From the NCBI RefSeq assembly GCF_041146395.1, contig NC_090985.1, forward strand, positions 719,501 to 783,500: a stretch of 64,000 bases of DNA, in the 5' to 3' direction. Below, piece after piece: positions 22,696-34,407 of this stretch. Numbering within the stretch: the first letter of the stretch is position 1; every line of letters starts with the position of its first letter. A program made the translations under genes and the position numbers. Origin of the DNA: Eulemur rufifrons. Taxonomy: Eukaryota > Chordata > Mammalia > Primates > Lemuridae. The notes below the pieces were generated by a model that saw only the letters and a list, made by a program, of their open reading frames with translations, did not search any database and was not told where the DNA came from.

Positions 22696-23533
22696 GGGGT
22701 GGCGTGGCCCCGGGAGTGACTGCGGTTACTTTGTGGGCGAGAAGCCGTCCTGGATGGGGTGGGTTTCCTGCTTTCTCGGGGCCTGGGAAGCTGATCACTG
22801 AGGTTCCGGAAGCTCCTGCCCTGCCTGAGGCCTGAGGTGCGGGCGCGGGAGCAGGGGTGGGGATGGGGGTGCATTTGGGCACCATGGGGCGAGGGGCGCT
22901 GGGGGTGTCTCTGCCCTCAGAATTCCCCCCGCAGGGACCCTGGGTCCACAGTGACCCCCGTCCCGCTGGGGGCAGCCCTGGAGCTCCGGTTGGGGCAGAG
23001 AAGTGAGGATGGCGGGAGGGTCTGCCTGTCACCCAGACTCAGACGAGAGCTGCTGAAGAGACGAGGTCCCCCCTACCCCAGCCCTGACTCCTGGAGCCAG
23101 GGCGGGTCCCTCGGCCATCTGGGCCCAGCTGGCGCGATGGCAGTTGGGGAAGGCGGCCTGGAAGCCAAGGCTGGGGCTGCCCACCCTGCTACGCTGCGCC
23201 CCCCCCCCCCGTGTGCCAAGGGGGCTCCGTCCTGCTAGCCGAGCAGGGACCAGACTCGTCCTCCCTTCCCTCCTCCCTCCTCCCTCCCGTCCCCCTGTTC
23301 TCTCCTTTCGTGTGTGGAGAAAGTGGGGCCGCCCGTCCCTGGGCAAAGGGTGGGACCCCAGGCTCCCGGGAGGGGCTCAGAGGGGAGAGCGGGGGTAAGA
23401 CAAGTACGCCCCCACACCCTGAGCCCCCCACGTCCTGCGCCCCCCACACTCTGTGCTCCTCACAGGCAGGCTTGCTCCTGGGGGGGTGTGCACCCCCCAG
23501 CTCTCCTATGCAGAGCTCAGCCTCCCTGGGCCC

Positions 23534-24386
23534 GGCAGGTGTGTGTGGGCAGGTATGTGTGGGCAGGTGTGTGTGGGGCAGGTATGTGTGGGCAGGTGTG
23601 TGGGCAGGTGTGTGTGGGGCAGGTGTGTGTGGGCAGGTGTGTGGGGGGCAGGTGTGTGGGGGGCAGGTGTGTGTGGGCAGGTGTGTGTGGGCAGGTGTGT
23701 GTGGGGCAGGTGTGTGGGGGGCAGGTGTGTGTGGGCAGGTGTGTGGATGGCAGGTGTATGCGGGGGCAGGTGTGTGTGGGCAGGTGTGTGTGGGGCAGGT
23801 GTGTGTGGGGCAGGTGTGTGGGGTGGGTGCGTGTGGGTGCGTGGGTGCACGCGGGGGGCGGGTGTGTGGGGGGCAGGTGTGTGTGGGGCAGGTGTGTGTG
23901 GGGCAGGTGTGTGGGGGGCAGGTGTGTGTGGGCAGGTATGTGTGGGCAGGTGTGTGTGGGGCAGGTATGTGTGGGCAGGTGTGTGGGCAGGTGTGTGGGG
24001 GGCAGGTGTGTGTGGGCAGGTGTGTGGGGGGCAGGTGTGTGGGGGGCAGGTGTGTGTGGGCAGGTGTGTGTGGGCAGGTGTGTGTGGGGCAGGTGTGTGG
24101 GGGGCAGGTGTGTGTGGGCAGGTGTGTGGATGGCAGGTGTATGCGGGGGCAGGTGTGTGTGGGCAGGTGTGTGTGGGGCAGGTGTGTGGGGGGCAGGTGT
24201 GTGGGGTGGGTGCGTGTGGGTGCGTGGGTGCACGCGGGGGGCGGGTGTGTGTGGGGCAGGTGTGTGGGGGGCAGGTGTGTGTGGGCAGGTGTGTGGAGGG
24301 CAGGTGTGTGTGGGCAGGTATGTGTGGGCAGGTGTGTGTGGGCAGGTGTGTGGGGGGCAGGTGTGTGGGGGGCAGGTGTGTGGGGC
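23534..24386. repeat. GTGTGGGCAG-type minisatellite with 383-bp higher-order unit
   Basis: Short units of about 11-19 bp (ggcaggtgtgtgtggg and variants). Rare variant landmarks recur at exactly 383 bp: ggtatg at 23552 and 23935, tggatgg at 23744 and 24127, and cacgcgggg at 23848 and 24231. About 2.2 copies of a 383-bp block are therefore present. Nearly every unit contains CAGGTG. The array ends 12 bases from the donor of exon 14. Confidence 0.96.
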
Positions 24387-24399
24387 GGGGCGCAGCCAC

Positions 24400-24648
24400 C
24401 TGGCGGGGATGGCGCTGATGGGCTTCCTGTAGATGGTGATGAGCTTGTCCAGCACGACGGCGGCGCAGGTGAACACGCGGTAGGAGTGCAGGAAGGTGTT
24501 GAGGAAGTCGATGCTCAGGAAGCGCAGGTCGGTCAGCCGCTCGAGCAGCCGCGCCACGCTGGCGTAGCGGATCTGCAGCACCTTGCAGGAGTTCATGGTC
24601 TTGCTGAAGCGGATGTCCACGTCGTCGCAGTACAGGGAGGCGTCGGAC
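24400..24648 (-). CDS. RASGRF1: RASGRF1 exon 14: Ras exchanger motif (RasGEF N)
   Basis: Window codons 517-599 plus two bases (249 nt). It reads [54 protein letters not shown] and ends KPISAIPA. This is the REM/RasGEF N-terminal module that supports the catalytic hairpin of the CDC25 domain. The acceptor is cgtccccag and the donor is gtggct. The donor opens straight into the CA-rich minisatellite at 23.5-24.4 kb. Confidence 0.96.
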
Positions 24649-25599
24649 CTGGGGACGAAGGACGCGGAGGTGACGAGGGCCTGTGGGTGTCTGAGCCCAC
24701 GATGCCCTTCCCCCAGGCGGCTCCCTGCGCGTCACCGTGTCCCCCACGCCCAGCGAAGGACAGGGAGGCTTGAGGTGACACTCGAGAAGGGCTGCAACGG
24801 TTTCTTCCCAACACCTCAAAACCCGGCGTCAGAGAACCAGCGTTAGTGACACCAGAGAGACGTCACACACTAGGAGACGTGTAGCGTATCGCTGAGTGCA
24901 CAGGATAGACAGGAGCCCCGTTCACGGAACCGTGACGCGAGGTTCGCGCCGTGTGTTCCTCACAGCCCGGGGTCCCTGCGGATGGGTGCAGGACCAGGAC
25001 ATGGTGTTGGACCTGCTTGCGGCTGCCGGGAGACAAGGACAGTTTGCCGGGTGCTGCCGGCCGAGCCCGGTCTGCCCTGCACAAGCCTTCTCGGTCACGA
25101 CTGCGTGAGCTTGTGGTCTGCGGCCTCCGCCGGCCGTCGTGGGGACCAGCTGCCCCGAACGTGGCGGAGCCACGGCGCCTGCTGGCGGCCAAGCCACGGC
25201 CACCACGGCGGGGTCTGTCACGGTCTTGCACAATGGGGGGTTTGCACGCTCTGGACCCCAAATCTTTACCACCATGTTCTACTTTCTGTTTGGCACCAAG
25301 AATCGGGGTCAAATCTAGTGCTCACTCCATCTCCTTCCTTTTCCTCATTCATTAGCACCGATGACCGGACCTCACCTAGTTGCTTTATGCGCGCTTGGCA
25401 GCTGCCCCAGATCGTCCTGTCCTGGGGGGGACGTGGCTGGGGGGACACGCCAGCGAGCGGATGAACACACTCAGCATCGGCAGGAAGAGCCTGGCAAGCT
25501 CGTCACGAGGAGCTCACGGGGGAAATTCTTAAAAATACGGGTTTGGCCTGTAGGAGGCTCCACACCTGCGGTGTGTGGGGAGAACATGGCACCGGCGTC

Positions 25600-25715
25600 A
25601 CCTGCAGCCTTGTTCCCTGTGTGTCCTTGGACAAGGCCTCAGTTTCCCCCTCTGTAAAATGGAAATGGCAAGATCTGCCTCACGAGACTTTCCCGGCATT
25701 TGCTAGAATCACCGA
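25600..25715 (+). mobile_element. MIR relic
   Basis: gtgtccttggacaaggcctc then agtttccccctctgtaaaat, plus orientation MIR core. Confidence 0.65.
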
Positions 25716-27539
25716 CTCCAGGGCCGGGCGCAGGCAGCGAGGGGAGGTTGGTCCGAGGCGCCGGCTCTCGGGAGGCAGACGGCGCGGAGCTGGTGAGCGG
25801 CACATGGCCTCGCCTTGGCACTTGCTGAAGGAATCTTCTGTGGACACATCCCTGGGATTTGAAATATTGATGAATACACAAGCTTTATCAGGTGTCTTTG
25901 GCGAGCAGGGCAACAGGGATTCCTTCTGGGGACGAGGGAACACGGACAGAGCAGAGCGCGGGGCTGCCTGACGACCCTGCAGCGCGGAGGCCGAGCCGGG
26001 AGCACAGCGACGCCCCCGCCCAGGCCGGCTCCGCTGCAGGGCAGGGGGCGTTTCAGAAATGCCGGTTTTATTTCAGGAGAAGATTTGCTGCATCTACGGA
26101 CCCTCAGGAAGCAACTGAAGGGGGTGCTCTGAGGTCAGGAGGTTTCTTGGGCGGGAAGACAGATCGGTGACTCGCCGGCCGGCACGCAGGGACCAGCCCC
26201 CAGGAAACGCGGCGAGCGGCACGTTCAGCCCTGCGAGAGCCGCTGGGACCCGGGAGGCGCAAAGAGCTCAAACTGCAGAAATGGAGGCGGCGGCGGCAGA
26301 CAGAAGGCCTTTACCGCAGATCCCAACAGGAAGCCGGGAAACTGCCGGGAAGCCGCGGTGAGAGACCCCGGCGGCGGGACGTGCTCCTGCTGGCGGTGTC
26401 ACCAAACAGCCTCATGCGGTGTCACCAGAGCCACGTCCGCCTGCGGCTGAAGGTCTCCGTCACTGTCTCCGGGGCTGAGCCGAGTCACGCGTGTGCTGGG
26501 CGTGTTGGCCTGTGTGCTCCAGGGGGAGCCAGTGCAGCTCCTCACGCAGCAGCCAGCCAGGCCCGGCGGCCGACGCTGATCACTGGACCCCTCCGGCAGG
26601 GTTCGCTTCTGGCACCTTCTCCTTGGGCTCCTGCCCCTGCAGGGCAGGGACAAGTCCAGGAAAGGCCCTGCCCTTTCCACACGGCTTCCCCTTCTCTGTT
26701 CCAACCGCACAGCTGCTGCTGGTGTCGGTGCCTCTGGCGACCCGCTGTCGTGTACACCTGCTCCGGTCTTCGGCGTCCCCCGTCTGCAGAACGGGGCAGG
26801 GCACCGAGGCAGGTGGGCCGACCGCCACTGCTGGGCTGCTGTGCAGACCCGGCCCAGCGGGTGCCACGATGCACCTGCCGCGTCCCCCAGGGCTCTGCTC
26901 GGAGACAGCACGCGTGGCAGGGGCAGCAGCAGTAATGAGGACACGTGTCGCAAACCACAAACCAGGACGCTCTTGACTCACGGTCTGAGAACAGGAGGCT
27001 GTGCCAGGAACCCACAGGCTTTGGGGGCCTTTCTAGGGAGGACCACGGCTCCCCAGCTTCAGCCCCAAGGCTTCCTCCAGCCACTGCCCCATCCCGGTGG
27101 CCACCGAGGAGCCTGCCACTGTCCTGGGAACGGCCCTGCGACCTGTGGCACGAAGCCCCCGTCCTCACTGTCCCGTCCCCACTGCCTGGCTCTGCCCCAC
27201 CCAGCCCCACTGTCCAGCACACAGGTGGTCGGCTGTGTCACCCCGCAAGGTCCAGCCTTGCTGTAAAACAAGAGGCACAAACCAGGAGGAGAGAGAGGTG
27301 GCACCAAGCGCAGGAGGGACAGCCAGGCGGCCGTGCTGGACACGCACAGCCAGGAGAGCCCAGCGTCGCCAGGATGGCCAGAGCCACACACGGCACTAAA
27401 CACTCACAGGCACCAAACACTCACGCAGCCCGTGGACACTCAACATTCCTGAAGTCTAAAGTCAGCCCCGCCGGCAATGCCCGTCTTGGCCCTCAGTGTC
27501 CCCTACCCAGTGCAGACGGAAGCCGGGCTGCTCTCTGGG

Positions 27540-28076
27540 CTCACCTGCCCCTGCTCCTGGGAGGGGGCAGCCGGGCACACCTGCCCTGCTCCTGGGAGGG
27601 GGCGGCCGGGCACACCTGCCCTGCTCCTGGGAGGGGGCGGCCGGGCACACCTGCCCTGCTCCTGGGAGGGCCGGGCACACCTGCCCTGCTCCTGGGAGGG
27701 CCGGGCACACCTGCCCTGCTCCTGGGAGGGCCGGGCACACCTGCCCTGCTCCTGGGAGGGGGCGGCCGGGCACACCTTCCCCTGCTCCTGGGAGGGGGCG
27801 GCCGGGCACACCTGCCCTGCTCCTGGGAGGGGGCGGCCGGGCACACCTTCCCCTGCTCCTGGGAGGGGCGGGCACACCTGCCCCTGCTCCTGGGAGGGGG
27901 CGGCCGGGCACACCTGCCCTGCTCCTGGGAGGGGGCGGCCGGGCACACCTGCCCTGCTCCTGGGAGGGGGCGGCCGGGCACACCTGCCCCTGCTCCTGGG
28001 AGGGGCGGGCACACCTGCCCTGCTCCTGGGAGGGGCGGGCACACCTGCCCTGCTCCTGGGAGGGGGCGGGGCGGGC
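27540..28076. repeat. 35-bp minisatellite, about 15 units
   Basis: The unit is cacacctgccctgctcctgg followed by gagggggcggccggg (35 bp), with shorter 31-bp and related variants lacking part of the G/C-rich end. Each unit carries one CACCTG. It opens several long spurious reading frames on both strands. Confidence 0.96.
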
Positions 28077-29014
28077 ACATGCCATGGGCCTAAGCATCTT
28101 CCAGCGCAGGCTCACTCCCTCCGCAGGGAAGGCTGGTGTGGCAGGGAGAGGAGTGTGCCCAACGCACCCTGTGTGACCGGGACGCAGGTGGCGTGGCCTC
28201 TGCCACACACGGCCTGGCCTCATCCACCGTCCCACGTCCTTCCCTGGTTCCCGCCAGACACTGGTTATGCACCTTAATTCGGTCTGTGAGCCTTGCTGTT
28301 CCAAGGGCTCTGGAATAGTCCGCCTGCCGGAGGACCTGGAGACCACAGTGGCATCAAGGTCACTGCCTGCATGACACGTCACTGCCGCCGACCCTGCAGC
28401 CCCGTGGGACTCTGTCATGCCCCAAACACACCGCGCACTTTCCTGCCTCGGAACCGACGTTCACGCTGTTCCCTGTCCTAGGACGCCCTTCCCCCCCCAC
28501 AGAGAGACTCCAGCTGATCCTCGAGACAGCTCCGAGGTCCTCTTCCCCGGGACGCCTTCCCCGCTGTGCGATGGATCAGTCCCTGGTCTTCCGAACCCTC
28601 CGCCTGCCCCGAAGGGTCACGTAGACTCTATTTACAGCCACACAGCACTGGTTTCCTGTTAGCTTCCTCTGTGTCTCTCTCTCCCCGGGGACCAAGCCCG
28701 TGAGGCTCCTCCTCTTCCTCCCAGGAGGAGGGTGTTGCCAGGGGAGCCACCGGGAGGGAAGCCGAGGCAAGCAGGTCCCTGGCGTAACTTTCAGGGGGAC
28801 GTTCCATTCACTGTGTCACCATCATGGTTCACAGTTTTATCTTTCTCCCACCAGTGACTTCACTTCCGTTTTATCTGCTCATTTTACCGTCCCAATGTGC
28901 ACTCCTTCCAGAAGATGAGCAGGAGGGACTCACCCTGCACCTCACGGTCATTCACTTGTGGTTTTCGTTTGGTCGTTGAAATAAATCTAGGCGGTGGGTA
29001 GACGGGAACCACCA

Positions 29015-29110
29015 CGTCCTCCACGCACGAAGCGAGAAACCCAAGCTCAGAGAGGTCGAGTGACTTGTCCACGGTCACACTGGAGCCGGGACTGGGACCA
29101 GGGCTGTGGC
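29015..29110 (-). mobile_element. MIR relic
   Basis: cccaagctcagagaggtcga, gtgacttgtccacggtcaca and ctggagccgggactgggacc match the MIR core in minus orientation. Confidence 0.65.
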
Positions 29111-29759
29111 CTTCAAGTCCGGACTTTCCCCCCCTCCCCCCGGCACCCCCCACGTCTGGCTGTTCCGCGATACAGTCCCAGGAGGGGACGGAACCGCACC
29201 GACTATGGCAGGAGCGTGGAAGTCCCGGCGCCTGACGCTGCCCGGCTCACGGCAGGCGTGTCGAGCGCTCAGGGTGCCGACCTGTCCTTGGACTGGCCAT
29301 GGGCGGGAACGCGGTTACTGCCACACGTCAAGTAGGGCTGTGTGTGCGGCCCCAGCGTGCACTCTTGACAGCAAACAGGCTGTGGGCAGCGCAGCCCAGG
29401 TGGGAGCGGGGCCCGGCGAGCACCGGGTGAGCCTCGGGCAGGGGCAGAAGCCAGAGGCCAGGACGGAGGCCAGAGCGCCAGGGGGCCGTGGGTGGGGCAG
29501 GAAGGAGGGCGCAGCGAGGGGAGGGCACAGACCATGGGAGCAGAGTCGCACCTGGAGCAGGTGAGGGCGCCCCATCCCCGGAGCTGGGCTCAGCAGGACA
29601 CGAGCCCCTCGCCCCCGGGGGTCCTGCAAACAAACACCCCAGCCCTGGAGCCTGGGTCTTGGTTTTTGAAATGTTCTATGTATTGATTTTATAATTAGAA
29701 AAAGAAAGATAGTTATAAACAGAGTGCATAAAGCTTCATTACTAATGTTAATATTTTTC

Positions 29760-29850
29760 CCTGAGACAGGACCTCGTGCTCCGTCACCCAGGCCGGGGTG
29801 CGGAGGCGCGGCCTTAGCTCACCGTGACCCTCCCGCCTCAGCCTCCGACT
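29760..29850 (-). mobile_element. Alu 3' arm relic
   Basis: gagacaggacctcgtgctcc, gtcacccaggccggggtgcg and cctcccgcctcagcctccga match an old Alu right arm in minus orientation. It is followed by an A-rich stretch (29850-29990). Confidence 0.65.
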
Positions 29851-30102
29851 GATGTTATATTTTAATCAGCCTAAAACAAAAACAATCCGCATGTGCACCA
29901 CAGATAAACCACGACAAAACCAAGCCAAAGCAGTCATCCAAATACACATCAACTTAAAACAAACAAGCAAACGTCAAAAACCCCCAAAGATGAACCCCAG
30001 CATCTTTGCACCCTGGTGGCTGGCCCGTCCCCGTGTCCCAGCTGTCCCCGTGTGGCCTCCGTTCTGGGACGCAGCCTGGCCTGGGGGGTCGAGAGCACTT
30101 AC

Positions 30103-30185
30103 TTGATCATCTGGGGCACCGTGACCTTGGAGTTTTCTTCAAACGCGTTCATCATGAGCCCGTTGCACCGGATGTTGTCCACGCA
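30103..30185 (-). CDS. RASGRF1: RASGRF1 exon 13: end of PH2 and link to REM
   Basis: Window codons 490-516 plus two bases. It reads [20 protein letters not shown] to VTVPQMI, the last PH2 helix and the connector. The acceptor is ctcggttccag and the donor is gtaagt. The lysine split over the next junction is completed by the first base of exon 14. Confidence 0.95.
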
Positions 30186-30611
30186 CTGGAACCGAGGGAG
30201 GACAGGTCAGAGCCTGGCTCGCCCCGCCCCACCCGACACTCGGTCCCCAACTTCCAGGGTGCTGTCCTGGTGGGGGCAGGGCAGGGGCATCCTCTGGATT
30301 CGGCCAGAGGTCAGAGCCCGGATGCATGACCCTGGGGGCTCACTCGACCTGCGTGAGTCTGAGTCTCCCTGTCTGCAACCCGGGGATGGCGCCTGCTTGC
30401 CGGGCTGCTGGCAAGATGGGTGCATCTGGCATGGACCCGTCACTGGCCCCTGAGGTCCAGCGTCAAGGACATGACTAGATCCACAGGGGTCTGGACCCCT
30501 CTCCTGGGAGGCCGCCCAGCAGGCCCCGTCCCTGTCACTGCCCCAGCCAGGCCCCAACCAGGCTAGGTATGAAGAGACCCCCTGCTTTCAGGAACGGGGA
30601 GCGCTGCCCAC
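30186..30611. other. Intron between exons 12 and 13
   Basis: 426 bases of GC-rich sequence. Nothing recognised. Confidence 0.65.
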
Positions 30612-30748
30612 CTGGCTGATGTCACTGGTCCATGCAGCCTTCTCCTGCCTGGACGAGGCCACCAGGATGACGGTGAAGGGTGGTGAGTCCTTGGGCTCCA
30701 CGCCGATCTTGAAGTCCAGGTGGTCCCCGTCCTGGCCCACTCCTTTGG
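30612..30748 (-). CDS. RASGRF1: RASGRF1 exon 12: PH2, second half
   Basis: Window codons 444-489. It reads [34 protein letters not shown] and AAWTSDISQ, where AAW carries the PH C-helix tryptophan. The donor is gtgggc. The acceptor ends ttgcaaccggaag and lacks a pyrimidine tract, though a near-consensus branch point (tgctaat) sits just upstream. Two loop residues (V and G of KGVGQDG) differ from the human protein, judged from memory. Confidence 0.94.
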
Positions 30749-32478
30749 CTTCCGGTTGCAAGACACGACATTAGCAGAGTGAGTGTGGCCCCTTCTGGGC
30801 TGGGACACGTCTGGGTGGCCCCTGTCCTGCACCTGGCGGAGGTTCTGCCTGCTGAGGCACCGGGCCACTTGCTGCCACTTTCAGAATATTCTTTTCCTGA
30901 GTGGGGCGTCCCCGTTTCAAAGATGGAAAAACTAAGACCTGGATGCGGAAGTAGCTCTTAGCCAGGCAGGGATGGTTCCGGACCCAGAGCTGGAAGAGCC
31001 TTTAGGAATCGGAGTCCACCCTCCGCCCGCCTCGCACCCAGGGGCAGCCGAGGTCCCGCACAGCGGCCAAGCCGGGACAGGAAGGGGCCTCAGGCCCTCC
31101 CGTGAACCCCACGTAGCACCAGCCAGACAAGGAACTTCGAGATCTTAGACTCTATGGACTGGGCCAGTCACTCCCCAAATCAAAAGTAAAGTCCGAGTGT
31201 TTTTATTGCTGCTCTTGACCTGAAAGTCCCCTGATTCTTGATGGCTGTTTACTTGGGAAGACCAAGACCACGGCTTGGGGACTCTTTCCAAGGCAGCCAC
31301 ACTAACTGGGGGTGCACCCAGCGGGGGTGTTGTGGAGGGTCTGCGTTGGCTGCTCTGCTGCCCAGGGCCATGTGGCCGTGGGGCCATGGCCTTCCCCGTG
31401 TGGGCTCAGACATGCTTGCCCAACACGCATGGGGCCTGCTGGCCTGAGGTTCTCGTCCCTTCCAACTGTGACACTTGAGAATTGTGGGGTTTCTGGCTGG
31501 GATCGAGCTGGCTTCTCTGAGAAGTGGGGTGTCTGTGTGGGTGTTGGGGGGCTGTGCTCCCGCCTCCCCAGCCCAGGCGGGAAAAGAGCTCCAGGCCCCA
31601 CAATCCCCCTGCGTCTGGGCTTCCCCGCCCAGCTGTGGCCAGGACTGAGGCAGGCGCAGTGGTGAGAGCACCTCCCTCCCTGGGAGCCACTCGGCGCGGC
31701 CCGCAGTGGTCGTGTGAGAGCACGTGTGTGCTGTCACACGTGTGTGTAGCTGGGCTGGGGCGGGAGGCTGAGGGGTTCGGACACAGCCCCGCCCAGGAGG
31801 CCCCATCTGGGGAGGGGCCGAGACTGTGTGTCCCGCAGGGCGGGGCATCCCGGGGGCGTCTCTGGGCCTGGGCTTGGGGTCCATGAAGGAGGGAGACGAG
31901 GACCAACTTCGGCCCAATAGGAGATGGCGGTGGCTCCACCCGCCCCTAAAACAGCGACCCCATCCCCCAGTTCTGACGTCTGGGGGGAGAAGTCCCCCTG
32001 GACTCCACGGCATGGGGGTCTCTGCCCTCCGTGAGGCTCCTTCTCCCCTGGGCAGCCTCCCCTCCTGGCTGCTGCAGGGTGGTCCCTCTCTCGGGCCCCC
32101 GGCCCTGCTCTCTATCGGTGGCCCCCACATTCCGTCCTTTTCCACTAGAGGACGGGGATGGGCAGGCGCCTCCCTGGCCCCAGGAGCCCTTGAGCTTGTC
32201 ACACATGGACGTGCAAACGAGGGGTGCCCACTGCCATGTTGCGACCCCCAAACCCAACAGCGCCGGCTGGTCCAAGGGCCTGAGGGGCTTGGACAGAACC
32301 GAGAAGCTGGATCGACCGTCACCTGCCAGGCCAGGAGCTCCTGCCCTGAAGGCCCAGCCCCCGGGCTCCCCGTGTCCAGGCGAGGGGCCCCCACCCTCCC
32401 AGCAAGCTCCACCAGGCCAGCCGTGGGAGAGCGTGTGGGTCTGTGCGGGCGACACGCACACGGCAGCCCCACACTCAC
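30749..32478. other. Intron between exons 11 and 12
   Basis: 1.7 kb of GC-rich sequence. A possible decayed MIR lies near 30890-30950. Nothing else recognised. Confidence 0.6.
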
Positions 32479-32542
32479 CCTCCTCCTCCGCGCTCTCCGG
32501 CTCCTCCAGCAGGGTGCAGTCGATGAGGGACACGACCCCGTT
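32479..32542 (-). CDS. RASGRF1: RASGRF1 exon 11: PH2 acidic loop
   Basis: Window codons 423-443 plus one base; only 64 nt. It reads NGVVSLIDCTLLEEPE then SAEEE. It supplies the central PH2 strand and an acidic loop. The acceptor is gctgttttgcag and the donor is gtgagt. The small exon is confirmed by exact phase agreement with exons 10 and 12. Confidence 0.94.
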
Positions 32543-33212
32543 CTGCAAAACAGCCACGTGGGCCATGTGGGCCGGGGGGCCGAGGGGGCCGAGGGGGGCA
32601 GGGGCGCGGTGCCGGGGCCGATGACGGGGCTGGAGGGGGCGTTAGAAGACGGCATCACGTGTGCACATATGTGTGCATGTGTCATGTGCCAACTGGGAAA
32701 TTTGCTTTTTGAGTTGAAGAATTTTACCTTCGTATAAGAAGCCCAATGAAGCGGATTGAATGGGGTTGCCTGAGAGAGGCCAGAACCGCCCTGCCAGGGT
32801 CACGCCCTAAATCTGCAGGGTCGGAAACCCCTGTCCTGGGCCAGGCCTGTGACGCCGCCAACAGGAGAACAGGCAGCGTTAGGGGCCCAGCCCAGGCGCC
32901 GTGATTCCCACTCTGCAGATGAAGGAATGAAGCCAGGGCTACCCGGCAAGTCGGGGGTCGGGGCTGGGGGAGCCCCTGGGGCCTGGTCCCAGCCCAAGGC
33001 CAGTCCCTCATTTGTAGCTGTTAGAAACATCTGGAACATGCCCCCACCCTTGAGCGTGTGAGCTTCTCCTGGGCAGCCCTGTTCGCTCACCTGCCAGGTA
33101 CGCGCTGGTGTGTGTGTGTGTGTGCACGTGTGTGTGTGTGTGCGCACACACATGTGTGTATATGTGTGTGTGTGTGTCCCCAGCCCCCGGCCCCGCCCCC
33201 CGCGGCCCTCAC
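32543..33212. other. Intron between exons 10 and 11
   Basis: 670 bases. It includes a TG/CA microsatellite at 33108-33178, close to the donor of exon 10, and otherwise unassigned sequence. Confidence 0.7.
33108..33178. repeat. (TG)n/(CA)n microsatellite
   Basis: Runs of tg interrupted by cacg, ca and at dinucleotides, alternating purine and pyrimidine throughout. Confidence 0.95.
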
Positions 33213-33373
33213 CTTGGTCAGGTGCAGCTTCCCCCCGGAGCCCCTGGTGCAGATGATGAGGTGCTTGGAGAACAGGAAGCACTGCCGCTCGCCCTCCTTC
33301 CTCAGGGACAGGGACCCCAGGCGCCCTCTGGTGATCTTGCCCTTTTCAGACATGGGCACCTGGATGAGGGAGC
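33213..33373 (-). CDS. RASGRF1: RASGRF1 exon 10: PH2, first half
   Basis: Window codons 369-422, ending on a codon boundary. It reads [20 protein letters not shown], then [17 protein letters not shown] and KLHLTK. These are the first beta strands of the second PH domain, which always follows DH and steers it to membranes. The acceptor is ccgcccacag and the donor is gtgagg. A TG/CA microsatellite lies 30-100 nt past the donor in transcript direction. Confidence 0.96.
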
Positions 33374-34407
33374 CTGTGGGCGGAGGACAGACCTGAGCCA
33401 CTCCCGGTGACCCTGGCCGGGCGGAGTGAGGGTGAGATGGCAGGAGCAGCAGCGGCGGAACCTGCTGTCCGAGGTCCTGGCAGCAAATGCCGCCCAGGGA
33501 CGCTGGTCCCAGCCCCTTTGGGGCCAGATGGCTGGGGATTGGGGTGACCAGAGAAGCCCCAGGCAGGGCCCCTCGACCTCTCGCCGGCCCAGGGCCTCTG
33601 AGAGCCCCTGACGGCACAGCCGGCTGGTGTGCTGAGGATGAGGGGCTGGGCTGGGGGGCTGGCCGCAGGCCCTGAGGGGTTCACAAGGCACCTCCTGCCG
33701 CCACAGCAGACACCGCCAGCCCTCACCGCGCCCTGCCACAGCGCCCAGGCAGCCTCGCAGGCCTCCACACGCGCTCTAGGGGCCCCCAGGCGCCTGTCAC
33801 GAAGCAGCAGCTACGCAGGCCGCGGGGGCCGGCGGGGTTTTCACTAGTCGGCGACCCCAGGGCAGGCAGAAGGGGCCCTGGAGGCCCGTCCCACGGTGGG
33901 GGCCACGCGGGCACGTGGGTAGGATCTGAGTTTCCCGCAGTACGTGGAGGTTGAATGTGGCGGATTTCAAGCAGGTTGCGGCTCCGGGGTCCCTGAGTGG
34001 GACACTGGTCCCCTGCGCCGCAGAGGGCCCCCCGCCCCAGGGCTGCGCCTCCCCACACGGCCCCGAGGTGTGCTTCGGCCGAAGGTGGCAACGGTCTTCT
34101 ACCATGGGCGCCACCGTGACCGCGGCAGCCCCCAAGGGGCAGAGGGTGCTGAGCGAGGGCAGAGGGACGGCCCAGTGTTCGCTGGATGTGTGACACACAA
34201 GCCAAGGCCACCCGGGCAAGGTCCTGTTTACATCTGGAGAGAAGGAACCTGTGAAACCAGTAACATCTGCATCCGCCTGCATAGATGCGACGCGCGCACA
34301 CGGCCATAACGTTCCGCCAGGCGGGGTCGGGGCGCGGCGACCTGGGGGGGGCGGGGCGCGGCGACCTGGGGGGGCGGGGCGCGGCGACCTGGGGGGGCGG
34401 GGCGCAC
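33374..34407. other. Intron between exons 9 and 10
   Basis: 1.0 kb, GC-rich. It carries the triplicated C-rich block at the donor of exon 9 (34325-34405). Nothing else recognised. Confidence 0.7.
34325..34405. repeat. Triplicated GC-rich block at a splice donor
   Basis: Three copies of gcggcgacctgggggggcgg plus gg. In transcript sense each reads as a C-run ending in cccag followed by gtcgcc, so each looks like a splice acceptor. The array touches the donor of exon 9. Confidence 0.9.

Larger units (their letters stand above)
21953..24399. other. Intron between exons 14 and 15
   Basis: 2.4 kb. It has a MIR relic at 22.6 kb, GC-rich unassigned sequence, and the 850-bp E-box minisatellite filling its 5' end in transcript direction. 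Confidence 0.75.
24649..30102. other. Intron between exons 13 and 14
   Basis: 5.5 kb. It has MIR relics at 25.6 and 29.0 kb, the 35-bp minisatellite at 27.54-28.08 kb, and an Alu relic at 29.76 kb. The remainder is GC-rich and unassigned. Confidence 0.7.

Noticed and set aside
23211..24819. Cys/Gly/Val-rich (plus) and His/Pro/Thr-rich (minus) frames of up to 520 codons
   Set aside because: They come from the GTGTGGGCAG minisatellite. The minus frames run through real exon 14 only by reading on from its donor into the array.
26945..28418. Frames of 180-382 codons over 27-28.4 kb
   Set aside because: Explained by the 35-bp minisatellite; overlapping open frames on both strands.
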